64,000 nt of DNA from Tetmemena sp. SeJ-2015 (Eukaryota > Ciliophora > Spirotrichea > Sporadotrichida > Oxytrichidae), in contig JAJKFJ010021011.1 in NCBI GenBank assembly GCA_027382625.1, positions 124,001 through 188,000 of the forward strand, in the 5' to 3' direction. This document shows positions 12,186 through 24,570 of the stretch, in pieces. Both the position numbers and the translations under genes were made by a program. Numbering within the stretch: the stretch's first letter is position 1; every line of letters begins with the position of its first letter. The notes below the pieces were generated by a model. That model saw only the letters and a program-made list of their open reading frames with translations. It was not told the origin of the DNA and did not search any database.

Positions 12186-15100
12186 TCAGTTGACATTGAT
12201 GTCCCAAGGCGTGAGTCCTTGAGAATTCTTAATAGCTTATCTAGCGTTATATCTGATAAGGAAGTCCACCATTTTATTTGAGTTTAGGTACTTTGCATTA
12301 TGGAGAGGTGTATTTCCAATGTTCTATAGCAAGAGATGAGAAAATATTTCAATTTACGTTTTAAGAGTTGATATTTGCCCCTAAGTGAATTAGGAATTCA
12401 GCCCCTTCAATGAAATTCATTCCGACGCACAAATGGAGCAAAGAATTGCCTTCTTGATCTCGCCAGCCCAAAAAGTTAAGACCAATAAATCTTTTGAAGT
12501 ACTCTTTCATCTATAGAAAATTTTAAAAGAACTTAAACTTACACTAACAAGGTTCTTTTGATTGATACTCTAAAGAATCTTTTTCATCTAATCTTCTTCA
12601 ATATTATTCATATTCTTAGTCTAAATAATTGAAACAATTAAAGGAGTTACTTTCTTGGATTAGAACTTCAAAATATAATTTTTTATTCCATGATAATTTA
12701 ATTATAAACCTTGAATTTGAGGAAAGTTCAGACTTCTTCTTGCCACTGTGCTTTGAAAACCAAGATATCCTCTTCTTCATTTTTTCTATATAGAAATATT
12801 TCCTCAAACTTATGCTCTTACTATTACCATTCTGGCCTGAGATGAATGTATCTCTGAAGGCGTCGTTGCTATGACTGCCTGTCAGAAATTTCTGTGTCTT
12901 GATATTCTTAATGAGGGAATTCTACTGGTTTTATTATTCCCCTCCTGATTTGCGATGCTCCTTCTTAAGTAATCCATTTCCCTCTTCCTGGATAATGAGG
13001 TGATTTTTACCTACATAGGTGTTGTCTCTTTAATATCGCTTGCGCATGTGAGAACTAAGACTTTTGAAATTAAGACTGGTAACAGCCGAAGAATGATCCT
13101 CTTCATCGTTTAACTCCTCTTCTTCAACATCAGAATCTGAAACATCATCCTTGGACTGGATGCTTTACTCAAGGGAGGAAAATTCACTGCTGCTAAAGGA
13201 AAATGATTCATTTAGATAGGAGGTCCCATCATCTTAATTGAAGAACAAAATTCTTAAAAATGATATACCAATCTTATTCCTTAAAGTCCTTGCAAGTCAT
13301 GTATCCATATTTCGTCACTAGGTTGTGAGACTTAGTCTTCTAAGTGTAAATTTTTAAGTTTTTATCTATTAGAAATAAAGTGATCTTGTCATTGATTTCA
13401 GAATTTTTATTGACTTTCTAGAGTTAGGCCTTTTGCTTGCCAAGATTTCTGACAAGCAGTTCGTATTCGTCAGTAAAAGACTGTGATTTGATTTCTCCAA
13501 TTAGGGGTTTATTTTTGGCAAAAACTTTCGCCTTTCTCTCCACAGTCTTCTCTCCTGCTTTATCTTTCTCTATTGGTTTGTCCACTGTAATTATCTTCTC
13601 CTTCTCCTTTCGTTTATCTTTCTCCTTCTCCACTGAACTTTGATTTATCTTCTCCCCAGTCTCTAGAATCTCTCTGTTAGTTTGGAGAAACCTGTCTCTC
13701 TCTTGCTATTTCTAAAGCTCATGGAGCTTCTCAGTTTTTTTCTTGAGAATTATTCGACTGTTTTGTCTTTGGATGTTGTTTATCTCAAACTTGGGCTGAC
13801 TCGCTTAGGTTCCCTGCTTCTGATACTCGTAGAATTCCTGCAATACATCTCAAATAGATAGAGAGTTTCATTTTCTCACAATTTATAATCAATTAAAAGA
13901 GTGAGATAAACAATTTCACTTAATTATGATCTCTAAGAATCTCATCTTCACCACTATTCACATTTTCCTCACTGCCTGCTTGAATAGGAGGCTTAAGCTG
14001 AATTGCAATTTAAAGAGAAACATTCCATCAAAAAGATTTAACCCTAATTTAGGTGTTGCTCTTTCTTCTGATTCCTAGGTTATTAGAGAGTGGCTTGTTG
14101 AGCATATTATTTGAAATCTCTGGCTGATGCGATTACTAGGAGGCCTTACCTGCGTCTGAAACAGACTTAAAAAGCTGAATCTCCATAGCAGTTTATCTCT
14201 GCTCTATATTTAGATGCTTAGTTGACTAGTCCAGAGCAGTATCGGATTGGGAGCTCATATTTTTAAATTTCGCGAGAGTTGGTCTCTGCTTGGAGAAAGT
14301 AATTTTAGGCTTGAGGTTATGAGAGATAGTTGAAGGGGAGGAAATCTCAGCCTTTTCTCTAAGCTGTGCAGAGTTACTCAAACTTACGTCTTTGTGATTC
14401 TTCCATACCTCTACTGTCAATTTGTAAGGCTCTTGCTAAAGTGAGAGTCCACTAAATTAGGGCTGTGGGGTTTCATTCAACACAGTTGGCTCTATTGCTT
14501 TGATAGGAGCAGGCCTTTACTTGCCCAGCTTCGAATAGCTACCCCTTAAATCCTTGCTCTTGGGAGCTTCTTCAATCATGTCATCGTCAATTATCTCATT
14601 ATCCTATTCTAGTTCTTTGTTATTAGAGAAAATTCTCAGCTTAATCTGGTTTCTAGGTGACTTTTCAGGTTAATTTGGATTGAAGAGACTTATTATTTCG
14701 ATCTCTCTTACTTCCTCATCCTCTTAAATCAAGTTTAAATCGTATAGATATAGAAATAATTTTACAAGCGCTTTTATTTGACGAAAGAAGAACCTTTCAG
14801 GATTTTGTGATTCTTCTCTTTTAATTTATTCGCTGTGCTCTCGAAATTCTAGGAAGGTGAAAACATCTGTTGCTTTGAAAACGTAACTAAATGATTACCA
14901 AAGATGATTATTAATTTGAAGAGTGTTTTGGAGTATTCCGCAGGTAGTGGACCATCTACTTGGTGGCTGATTTAATTTTCCTTTTCGATTCTTGAATAAT
15001 TGGATTAGCTTTCTTAAATGTCTGAAAGAGCAGGATATCTTGGAGTGGCTAAAAGTCAAAGTGCATTCTTTGAGGATACTTGTATTGTTCATGTACCAGC

Positions 15101-17812
15101 ACAGGCTCGAGCAACTCAATTATTTGAAACTTGCTGTCATAGGTTATTCTACTTATTATTTTGAACACTTCTTTGAGGCTAACTTCTTTCTCAGATCTTT
15201 GCTTGATAAAATCAATTACAAATAAATAAATAATCATGCTTGTTTAGTGAACCAAAGTTTTCTTCTATAGTCTATGCCATCTATAAACTCTTAAAATTAT
15301 TTATGAGCTAGAAATTCATAGTTGATAATTAGTTTATGTAAATCTTTTATCCCAATTTATAGGAAAGCTTCTTGCCAAGCATATTCTATTTAGCTACCTT
15401 TTAGGCATGCATTATATTCTTAAGCCTTCACCTAGATTACTTAATTAGAAATTAAATAATACTCTTCCTTTTGACGCTGATAGAACTTATGTTTGAAGTG
15501 TCAACTGCCGCTATCATCTACTCATGGATCTTGCAAACTAAAAAGCAGTATAACAATAATTACAGATTTTAATCACAATTATTTAGTTTATAACTTAGAA
15601 TGTAAAAATTTACCTTTTAGGCATAGATACATGACTTCTGGTTGGAACATGTAACTCTACTATCTAAAGAAAGCAGTATCCAGCTTCTTACTCTGCATCA
15701 TCAGGTAAATTTGGTATTCCTTGGGGAATTCGCGCATCAGCAGATTCGCTTTCTTCCCATAAAACTAGACTCTCCTATATTCTGAATACTTAGTGATGGC
15801 TAGTTGTTCTGTACGAGCTGCTTTTTCATCCCTCACATGGCAAAATTAGAACTTAAAGATTGGCTAGAAGAAAAGCAGATGCGAGTAAAAGTGGTATCTA
15901 GGCTCAGTAATCAAGGTTTCTAAGGGCTTTCTGACTCTGCTGGGCAATTAATTCTTTGTGAATGACTTGGGAAGTTAAGTAACAAAGTCCTAATAAGTAC
16001 TGTATATATGAAAATTGTAATTTTCAAATATCCTCCTTGTATTTGTGTTTCTTTATTTTGGGATGCGAGAAAGAGTGAAGTATCTTATAGAATGAACTAT
16101 CTTGCGCCTGTTAGTTGACTGAAGGAAGGCCACTACGCATTTTGAATAGGTTGTTGTTTTTATCAAAGTTGTGCAACTGATTCATTGTCTTGTTGTTTAT
16201 CAAGAGAGATGAATTTAAATATTCTTTCAAATTTAAGTTTAATTGATGCTCTGAAGTTGTCTCGTGCATCGCATCTGTAAAGATAGTCCACAGAAATATT
16301 TGCGTCCATTAGATTTGTAAAGAGATCAATTGAGATAGTTCTCCGTACCCTTCTCAAATAATGCATGTGGTAGTGACACATCCTGTTCAATACCATCGAA
16401 TCAAATAATATTTACCTCTTTGGATCATATATAAAATCAAACATTTTTAATCCACTAGTTTCCTATCTTGCTTGCTTTAGTTATAGAAGAGAGTTGGATA
16501 TTGCTTGAGGGTGTTATTGATAAAGGTCTATATCTTGTAGTTTTTATTTATCTTCTACTCCAAACTGTAGTTGCTTTCCTAATCACTGAAACTCTTCATG
16601 CTCATCAGGGGAGAAAATATTTGGGAAGGTTCATTCATTGAAAAAGTCAAATTTTGCAAATCAATTACTATCTCAGGATATTTCTACTTTTTGGCCATAC
16701 CCTAAAACATCTTGCTCTCACAAACCCAAAGGAAGCCACTCTTTAATTATAAACCCCAATTGGAGAAATTATTAAGCAAATCAATAAAGCACAAATTCAA
16801 TTTTTGTCAAATGCCTATTGCAGAGTAAGCTTGGCTTATTTCTTATCTCTTGATTTCGCACTTCCCTCAGTCATTAAATTCAATCTGCTCATCAATGACT
16901 TTTTATCCTTAAACTTATCCAAATATCTTTCGCTTATATCTTTAGAAGAGAGCTAATAAACTTCTTTTCCAGATCTCCTGAGCTTAGATTCATGCTTTTT
17001 TTATAATAAAAGAGCTAAATTATGATAGTGCTTTATTTGGGAGTGGAGAGATAAAAGTCTGCAGATCGCTTTTTCTTGAACTTATCACTCTCTTGGTAAA
17101 TGAGGCCTGATTTATTTTGTGCTTGTTATAGTTCTCTGAGGTGCAAGTCATCCTCTCGTTAGCTTTAGAAAGCTTAATTGATTTCATTTCTGTATCTAGC
17201 ATTTTATCTTTTGAATTTTTTCCTTGTCTCTAAAGTTAAATAAGTAATATTTTATTATAAAATAGGCTATTTATAAGTGTTAATGAAACCAATCTCATCT
17301 AAGAAATCATCACTGTGAAATTATTCCTCTTCCTTGTGCTAAGTTTCGACTCTTATATAGTTTTAAGTTTGGAAGAATTCAGGGTCTTCGTCGTTTATAA
17401 TTTCTCTTGGCTAGATTTCATCATTTTTAATATAAAAAATTGCAATCAAAAAGTTTAATCAAAGGATTAAATTTATGTTTTATAAGCTAGTTTTTTAAGT
17501 GATTATTAATAAAAATTTATCATAAAAATTAAAAAATAATCATAGCTTTCTTGGATCTACTCAGAATAAAAATAAATTTCTCAGAGACATTTTCCAATTC
17601 GCCTGTGATTAAATTAGATTTTTTCCTATATGATAAATGCTTGAACTGAATGGTAGCAGATCTTCTTATTACAAATGACTTCTGAGGAATTATGATATTC
17701 GTTAGTGGCGCTATCTTCTCTCGGATTTAGAGTCCATTTCATCAGGCTCTTCCACACTAGTCCCTTCAATATCTTTGGGGAGCATTCTGGCCACAGATTT
17801 CCTTTTTGACAT
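12186..17812 (-). CDS. Long protein with C-terminal ankyrin repeats, unknown function
   Basis: The last 150 residues (12190-12480) carry ankyrin-type repeats: NSLLHLCVGMNF with FLIHLGANINS, then NTPLHNAKYLNS with FLIRYNARQA. Upstream are a basic/acidic linker with EEEE and Lys/Glu-rich runs (13140-13620), a Pro/Ser/Lys-rich section (14090-14620), and a more ordered helical region (14600-17200) that I cannot assign. The start is taken as ATG at 17812 and the stop is TGA at 12186. GT-AG introns are clear at 12324-12357, 12511-12542 and 15538-15613, and at least five IESs are resolved. Several frame changes (near 15180, 16170, 16383, 17700) are not explained by pointers and may be errors or unresolved IESs. 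It is therefore possible that two genes are joined here; no TGA in the corrected reading separates them. Confidence 0.6.
13231..13276 (-). other. IES, pointer TAAGAT
   Basis: The 34-bp segment 13237-13270; removal joins CKDFKEQD to DGTSYLNES in frame in the ankyrin gene. Confidence 0.85.
13847..13933 (-). other. IES, pointer GAGAT
   Basis: The 77-bp segment 13852-13928; removal joins GEDEILRD to VLQEFYEYQ in frame. Confidence 0.85.
14001..14049 (-). other. IES, pointer AATT
   Basis: The 41-bp segment 14005-14045 includes an in-frame TGA; removal joins RKSNTQI to QLKPPIQAG in frame. Confidence 0.75.
14874..14920 (-). other. Probable IES, pointer TTCAAA
   Basis: The 35-bp segment 14880-14914 separates two clearly coding MDSs. 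Joining at the pointer leaves the frame off by one base, probably because of an indel nearby. Confidence 0.5.
15988..16034 (-). other. IES, pointer AGGA
   Basis: The 39-bp segment 15992-16030; removal joins KKHKYKE to DFVTQLPKS in frame. Confidence 0.72.
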
Positions 17813-17869
17813 TATTTTTTAAAGAAATTTTTCTCTTATTTTTAACATTTGCTATTACTTGAGAAGAAT

Positions 17870-19541
17870 AAAAGATATACCTTGAAATATGAATAAGATT
17901 ATACTTGTCTAAGTTCATTTGTAGGAGTTTATTTTCCTCCTTTACTTACTGCAGCTTTAACTAGAGAGTTTAATATCTTAAACTGAATCTCTTTGTATAG
18001 CATACTTTGGTGTCAATAGATTGCTCTAGCTATTTAAACTCAAACTTTGCTTCGCTCTCTGAGCATTATATAAAAAATGCTCTTATTCAAAAAAAAAATT
18101 TTAATTTGAGAGTTTTACTTTTTGGCTCTTTCCAAAAAGCTTTGCATGTCTGCAATCTAGTTGATAATTACCTTGTTTCTATTTATAATCTTTGAAGATA
18201 TTATAACTGGATCTCTATGGTCGAACTACTATTGCAAACTCTTGTCCTCATATTACTACTCATTCCTTTAAAGCAGACTCTAAGTGGGAGGTAGATTTGC
18301 AGTCTGCCTCAAAAGCAAGGAAGTAGAGGGCCGCTCTAAAAGCGAAGAGCTGTAAGATGGAGCTAGGTGATGTTGAAAATGCTGCTGATTTGACGAAGGG
18401 CGATTTATGTTATTTATAAGCTGTTTATAAAAATGACAAAAAACTGCAACCAATTTTATACTATAATAATCTGGGTTGTGTTTTCTGGATTGAAACTCAC
18501 TCTGATTTGAGAATCTAATTTAGAAAAAATTAGATTGAATCTCTCATTGCTCGTCTCTTCAGAAACTTTGTAGTCATTGATCCTATATCAGATATGCTCT
18601 AAGAATCGCTATCCCCAGAGAAATTTCTGCTCTATGTCTTTACACCAATATTTTAATTTTTGGTTTCCTGATTAAATCTCTCTCTTTCTGAGTCGGCGAA
18701 GAGATTATTCACCTTAACTTAAGTCTACTACTGCTATAGTAGGGGAGTAGATTCCTTTAACTTGAGAGTAGGGGTTTGAAACTTAGCGCTGAGATTATTC
18801 AAGGAATGAAATTGGCCTTAGTTTGGTATGCTCTCAAGAAGAGATTCTTACCTCGTGTCGGCAGTGGAACTGACCCCTTAAATGCTTAGCAGAGGGTTAC
18901 GATTAGCCTATCTTTAGCACCAAAAAGGAAATTAAAGATTCCATTTAAATTATAGCTTTTGTAGATATCTCTAATCGCTTCTATCTTGTGCAAGGTCTAT
19001 TGATTGAGGGCTACAGATTATCTGGGTGGACTCTGTCTCTAGATTTGTCCTAATAGAGAATGACTGCCGTTGCTTCTTAAGCTTGCTTAAGAGTAGAAAT
19101 TTTGTGATCCAAAGTGTTACGATTAACTCATCTAATTAGATAAATAAATTATTATACTTTCAAGATATTAATTATTGGAGCTGTGATTAATACTCTCGAC
19201 ATATTACTAATTATAATTTTAGTTTAGTTGATCAGCGGGACTTCTTCTGAAACCTTGAATTTTGCTTTCCTTCAACAACTTATTCATTTTAATAAGAAAG
19301 AAATAGATCATAGTAATCAGTGTATTATTTAAATAATATCGCCCTAGTAATTTCATAGTTAGTCCTCGCTCTAAAAATAATCTTATTGCTTGAGGACTTA
19401 GACTTCAGAATTTTAAAAACCATGCTGGGCAACGCTCCTTTGATGAAATTTGCTTTTCGCTTCAAGAATTTGGCTTTCAGTAGCAAATTACTACTAATGC
19501 TATTGTGTCTGAGGCCCACCACTCATAAAATTGCTCATCAT
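17870..19541 (-). CDS. Gln/Ser-rich protein with C-terminal coiled coil, unknown function
   Basis: No family recognised. The start is ATG ATG at 19541 (MMSNFMSGGPQTQ). The protein is Gln-, Ser- and Asn-rich, with a Ser/Asp-rich patch (about 18560-18640) and a basic LKRR segment near 18530. It ends in a Leu/Lys/Glu/Gln coiled coil (about 17890-17970). One IES near the 5' end is well resolved. The frame changes near 18920 and 17960 without a pointer I can identify. The stop was not fixed; the reading runs out close to the start of the neighbouring ankyrin gene, which is on the same strand about 60 bp away. Confidence 0.6.
19225..19360 (-). other. IES, pointer AACTA
   Basis: The 126-bp segment 19230-19355 begins with the TGA that would end the first MDS. 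Removal joins FQSEDQL to NQNYNQQYV in frame. Confidence 0.8.
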
Positions 19542-19649
19542 AATTGCGTTTCTGGTTTAATTATCTTTTGGCCTATTATGTTAGAGTCTCTCTATGAATT
19601 TAAATTAATTATTATTTTGAGTTAAAATAATAGATGAGCTTTTTATTTT

Positions 19650-20510
19650 CGAACTACGAATTGCCTGCATTCCTCTCCTACTAGACATCTTTATCTACCT
19701 AGATAAAATTCTGTTTTTAGGAGGTGAACTCTACAATTGAAATCGTAATTGAATTAAAAAATTCTACAAAAAAACACCTGTTATAAAATATTTTCTTAAC
19801 TTTGTGAAATTTAATATTTTCTATTGATTAGTTTTATTTAAACTTAAGATAAGTTAGACACATTAGAAACTTGCAAATGTTTGAGATTTTTCATCTGAGT
19901 CAGTAAATTAAGTTTCCCCTTAATTACAGATAGGGTAAAATGCGTGAAGAGACTTACTACTTGAATTAATTCATATTGAGAAAGTGGCAATTCTTTTCTT
20001 GTCTAAGATTTCCTCATAATTATATTAATCAAACACTCTTCTAAATTAATACAGCCATTTAATTTTTAAATACAATTCATTAAACACACATTTCAGTCGA
20101 GTAAGCTATGATGATAAGCTAGAATGTTAAATCAGTAAAAATATTTAGAGACTCAGAGAAATGTTCTTTCATGGTTTTAATAAGCAAAAATTATTTCATA
20201 ATAACTTTATAATGTGTTTGAGGGGAAATTAATTTTTATTTGCTTACATATCTTAAAAGGAGAAATAAAATTAAAAATTGAACGGGAAAAATTCAAATTA
20301 TATGTAAATGCTGAAGTTTAATCATGCTCTTGCCCTTACTATGAAAAATTAATAAGTCTTTATACCTTAATATGCATTTAATTTTAAGATATTTCATTAT
20401 ATATCTTGAAATAAACTACACTTTTACTGTCTTAATTTTGACTTTAAATTCAAAATTAATTAAAGAAGGGCAATTATAATTGATAATTAATTAATAAAAT
20501 ATCTATTGCG
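19650..20510. other. AT-rich intergenic stretch
   Basis: No supported coding reading. It lies upstream of both the minus-strand gene starting at 19541 and the small plus-strand gene at 20515, so it probably holds both promoters. No specific element was recognised. Confidence 0.5.
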
Positions 20511-20514
20511 AACT

Positions 20515-20719
20515 ATGGAGTGGGAAGTAATGTTCTTGTGCAATACAATCGGAGTACTGCTGTTAGTATTCATTTCTCTCTTTCATCTCATTGGCGTTGA
20601 CAAAGAATAAAATGGAGAAGTACTTGACAAGAACATGTGAACACAAAGTCATGAAGAAATTCAATTAAACTTATGAGCTCAGTAATAAGAACAAAGATAA
20701 AGGCTTGAGGAGATTATGA
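20515..20719 (+). CDS. Small single-pass membrane protein
   Basis: From ATG at 20515 the reading gives MEWEVMFLCNTIGVLLLVF and further hydrophobic residues, a clear membrane helix, followed by a short polar stretch. The first frame stops at TGA 20638. With a one-base frame change in the AATAAAATGG run (about 20610) the reading continues as a basic tail rich in Lys and Asn to TGA at 20717-20719, about 68 residues in all. Both readings are short, so this may be a chance ORF. It converges on the TTLL gene that ends at 20862. Confidence 0.4.
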
Positions 20720-20861
20720 GAGAAGAATAATGAACGACGACATCAGTAGTGAAAGAGGGATAAGTGAACATACTTGAGCAATTTAATTTACTAAAAGATT
20801 TCAAATTAAACATGCATTAGAAATGAGCTCTCTTCTAATTGAAAGTTGCATTCAATTATTT

Positions 20862-22743
20862 TCACTTTTTCTTGTCCGTTTATTTCTACATTGAATTCAT
20901 ATTTTTCTTCAAGTCATACTAAATGAATGACATCAGGTAAATTTATAGCCTTACTTTAGGAGCTTTAGGGCCTACTTGCTATGCAAGTTCTGGCGCAGGG
21001 TATACACTACAAGCATAGGATCTTCTCACATTAACAGGATTAGTGCTGTAGCTTGAATTCGATTCGCAGTATAAAAGATCAAAATCGTTTGGTCTTGAGC
21101 AGTCTAAACATTTTAATATATTCAAAGACTTACTTTCTGGTTTCTTGTGAGGGCTATAAATTGGATCTACAACTATGTCAAGTAAATCATCCATCATCTT
21201 TGGCAGAAGATTGGCTATGAAAGCATTAGGAACTCCAAAGTATGGATTTGTGTTAATCTCTATCATCCAAAGTCTAAAATCTTCGTCTATCAAGAAATCG
21301 TAGCCAAGAAGTTCAAAGCAATGTTTTCTTCTATTGGGATTGAGTTAGTTTTTGGTAGCTAAGAAGGAATCAATGATGAGATCTTTCATTCGAGGAATGA
21401 AGTGATCTGTTACACTTATCCTGTGTTAAGGGAATACTTCATCAAGGTATTGTTGAAGTACATGAAATCCAACTGTGTTTCCCTCTTCATGGATACCATA
21501 GTTATCTCCGTACTTCTGAAGGCAGTTATTCGTCAAGTGGACATAGTTGTTACCATTATTCAAACTGTAATCATCTGAGGAGGTTCTCAGGTATCCATGC
21601 TTATACATGAATACCTCATGCTTTGCAGTGAATAGGGCCCAAACTCTGATATCAAACTTTCTTCCCTTGAACAGTAAAGGCCTCTCTATGTATTTCTGAA
21701 CGACACAGCAAGTGTATAAGGGTCTTGAAGCTACAAACGCAAGTAGGTCTTCTATGTCCGAAAATATTTCAATTCCTTTTCCTTGATTAGCATTTGCTGG
21801 TTTCACCAACCATATATTGTTGACGCAATGCTTGATTGGAATCCTCTCCTTAGGGGCCCAACCCCTCTGAAAATCCTTGTATCTTTAGACCATTTCAATA
21901 TGCTCTGCATCTTCGACACCAGAAGCAAGCAAGAATGTTGTGGGCGTTGAGTCGAATGCAGAATATCCAGCACTTCCTATAAACATGAGTTCAGAGAGAT
22001 AAATAACTTACTCGCAAGTTCATGATTGAAGTAGAATTACTTAAGGGACCTAACCAGACCACTTTTTGTAACTAAGCCTTTCAAAATTTCGAAGTGATTG
22101 TAAATGAAAATCTCTGGGTTCCTGACTAATCGCTTCTCTATGCGTTTAAATACATCGGCTGGATAGTTAAAAGGCCGCCAGAGGAAATTACACTTCTCAA
22201 TATTGTCTTCCTCTTTAGTTTCTTACCAATTTTCTCTTTCTAAGAGAGCCCTGCTAACAGTCTCTGGATAATTGCCTCCATAAACATAGAATAGGAGCTT
22301 CTTTTTAGGAGGAGATAGTTACTTTAAATCTTCCTAACAATCACGGATCACAATTTGATTGGCCTAAGTTGTATCAATCTCTATTCTATCATTTTTAGAT
22401 TCTTCAAGCACATTTTCATTTCTGGACTACTCTAAAATATCTTCATTTTCCATTTGATGATCTAAGGCATCTTGGAATTATTCATCTTCATCCATAGACT
22501 GTTATTCTATTTGAGAATTGTCTGTGTGAGCTAGTTAAACAATTTCTTGCTGGACAAGCTTGGCTGGCATGTCTATTTAAGTATTTATTTGCAAGGGGGA
22601 ATCGTAATGGACTAAGTCATGATCTTCAGGACTAATCGCCCTTTCATAAATCTTAAATTATATTTTATTGGAAGAAAATATTTTGTATCATGAGTGAAAT
22701 GACCACTCTGCTGCTCTTCGTTATTAGGGTGAATATCTGTCAT
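20862..22743 (-). CDS. Tubulin tyrosine ligase-like protein (TTLL)
   Basis: An ATP-grasp enzyme of the TTLL family, which adds Glu or Gly chains to tubulin or related proteins. Seen in order: an acidic, Gln-rich N-terminus (22743-22330), then the core with WLVKPANANQGKGIEIF (nucleotide-binding loop, about 21760-21820), RPLLFKGRKFDIRVW (about 21645-21690), YVHLTNNCLQKY (about 21505-21545), and LWMIEINTNPYFG (about 21235-21275; the Glu-Ile-Asn metal-binding motif is intact). Start ATG 22743, stop TGA 20862, about 570 residues. One intron (21977-22011, 35 nt) and one IES near the 5' end are resolved; the 36-nt segment just upstream of the C-terminal YDLKKN may be a second intron. Whether it is a glutamylase or glycylase cannot be told from the sequence. 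Confidence 0.92.
22644..22691 (-). other. IES, pointer ATGA
   Basis: The 40-bp segment 22648-22687; removal joins GHFTH to ERAISPEDH in frame near the TTLL N-terminus. Confidence 0.75.
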
Positions 22744-22833
22744 CAAATCTAGATATACAAACTTTTAATTATGATTTCATTTCCAGAATAAAATTTAACT
22801 CCTCTCTTAGCTAAAAATAAACCAGAATAATCC

Positions 22834-24348
22834 TCAATAATTATTTTCAAATTTAAAGCCATAGTTGACAGCATCTGGTAGTTGATTATTATTATAGCTC
22901 TGGATTTTATTTTTTAGTCCCTGTTTACCAAAATCCAGAGCTGCCCCACCCGGTAAATTCAAAGCTCCCTCTAATTTCATATTTCTGAACTCATAGCCAT
23001 TCTCATAAGATTTATATCATCTTCATAAATTAAAGGTTCCTAATTAATATTTAGTGTGAGAGTTCCCAAACTAAGCTTATCTGTAGGTTTATGGTGACTT
23101 GTAAGAGTAGTTTTAAATTCTCTCAATTCCTGAGTTATAAGGTAAATCCATATAGTAGGCAGGGTTCACGCTACTTAGGGCCTCTACGAAGGGTTAGTTA
23201 GTTGGTCTTGCGCCAAACTAGTGAGGTGTCTAATACAGACTCAAAGCACAATAGCCAAGCTTATTTTGAACTGATATCTATTTCTCAGCTCTATTTTCTT
23301 CATGAGGGATTCATGCTCAAGAGCACTATCTGTTCTTTGTGGCTGCTACTAATCCATTGGTTGCAAGGATATAATACTAATTTAGAAATTGAGAATCTCT
23401 GGGAGTTTTGTGACTGGCTTCCTCTTTCTGAATTTTCCTTAGAGATTATTCCATTTAGACGCTTCAATCTCTCTTTAAAATAATTCATCCAGATTTGCAC
23501 ATAAATCTTTTCCTGTCATAGCTTAGATCTCACTTTCAGTGTCTTGAGTCTAGTCTTATGGATTATCTCCTGCAAAACCAAAAATATTGCTCTACTTTGC
23601 TTGCTACTTCTCGGTCGTAAGAGTATCATCAAATCCAATCTATAATAGGTTATTTCTGCCATAAAACTCTCTAATTCCTTAAGTATGACTAACTCTAGCT
23701 TACTCCTTTAGCAAACACAGTTCGATGCAGGCCAAATTCATCCCCACAAGATCTGCAGGTAAATCTGCTCGTGAACTTATTCTTGCACACGCATTTTTCA
23801 TGCAGACACTTTTTAGTAACTGGGTCATGCTCTAAGAATGAGTGCTTGCAAGTACACGGCAGATCCTTTGTGCCCTCTAACGTCAAAGATTACGACATAT
23901 TATTCTAAAATTTTCACTTTAACTTACAAACGGGCACGTATTGAAACTATGGGCACAAGCAGGATCAAAATTTTAACTCAAAATATATTTATTTGAAGCA
24001 AGCTTTAACTTTGCAATGAAAATTTTACTGCTGGGAGTCTCTCAGGTCGGCGTATAGATTGTGTTCTTTGAGTTTATGTCCACAAAAGCACTTTGAAAAA
24101 GGTGTAATTAATTTGCACTCCTAGTCTTTAGTATTTCTCCAGGTAATTTTAAATTTAGAGAAGAGTGGATCAACTTCCTTGTGCTACTTTTACTGGAGCT
24201 AAAAATCGTAGAAGTTAGGATCATCCAGACTCTCATGCCATAATCTGCTAAACTTATCTTCATTTAGAGTTAAAGATTACTTTGTGCGAAGTTCCGAATG
24301 AGAAGCCAACACTTTTTAGGATTTAAAATTTATAATTAAATTAGGCAT
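22834..24348 (-). CDS. FAM221-like Cys/His-rich protein
   Basis: Two Cys/His clusters match the FAM221 (A/B) family of unknown function. The first, KCFCGHKLKEH (about 24070-24105), is followed by a CxxxxC pair. The second runs from CTCKHSFLEHD through CxxxxCxCxxxF to CRSCGDEFGLH (about 23710-23860). Such clusters are likely metal-binding. The C-terminal 250 residues are Gln-, Asn- and Lys-rich with a short ordered end (NLPGGAALDFGKQGL, about 22915-22960); I do not know this part from family members. Start ATG 24348, stop TGA 22834. One or more IESs lie between the two clusters (about 23890-24000), near 23230, and near 23010, and a one-base frame break lies near 23690; their borders are not all fixed. 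Confidence 0.75.
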
Positions 24349-24570
24349 TTAATAATAAATAAGTAGCAACAAATTAAGAATAGTTGGTTTTTAACTAAAT
24401 AATTATATTAAAATAAATGTCAGTAAAAATTGTAATTAACTTTTTAGATTTGATAGAATTCATTGTTTATTTCTTTGATTAATTATTTCAACTTCTTCTA
24501 AGAATCAAGATAAAGATGAATGTAAACACTTAAATATAAGTTATTCTCTTATTCTGGCTATATAATTTCA

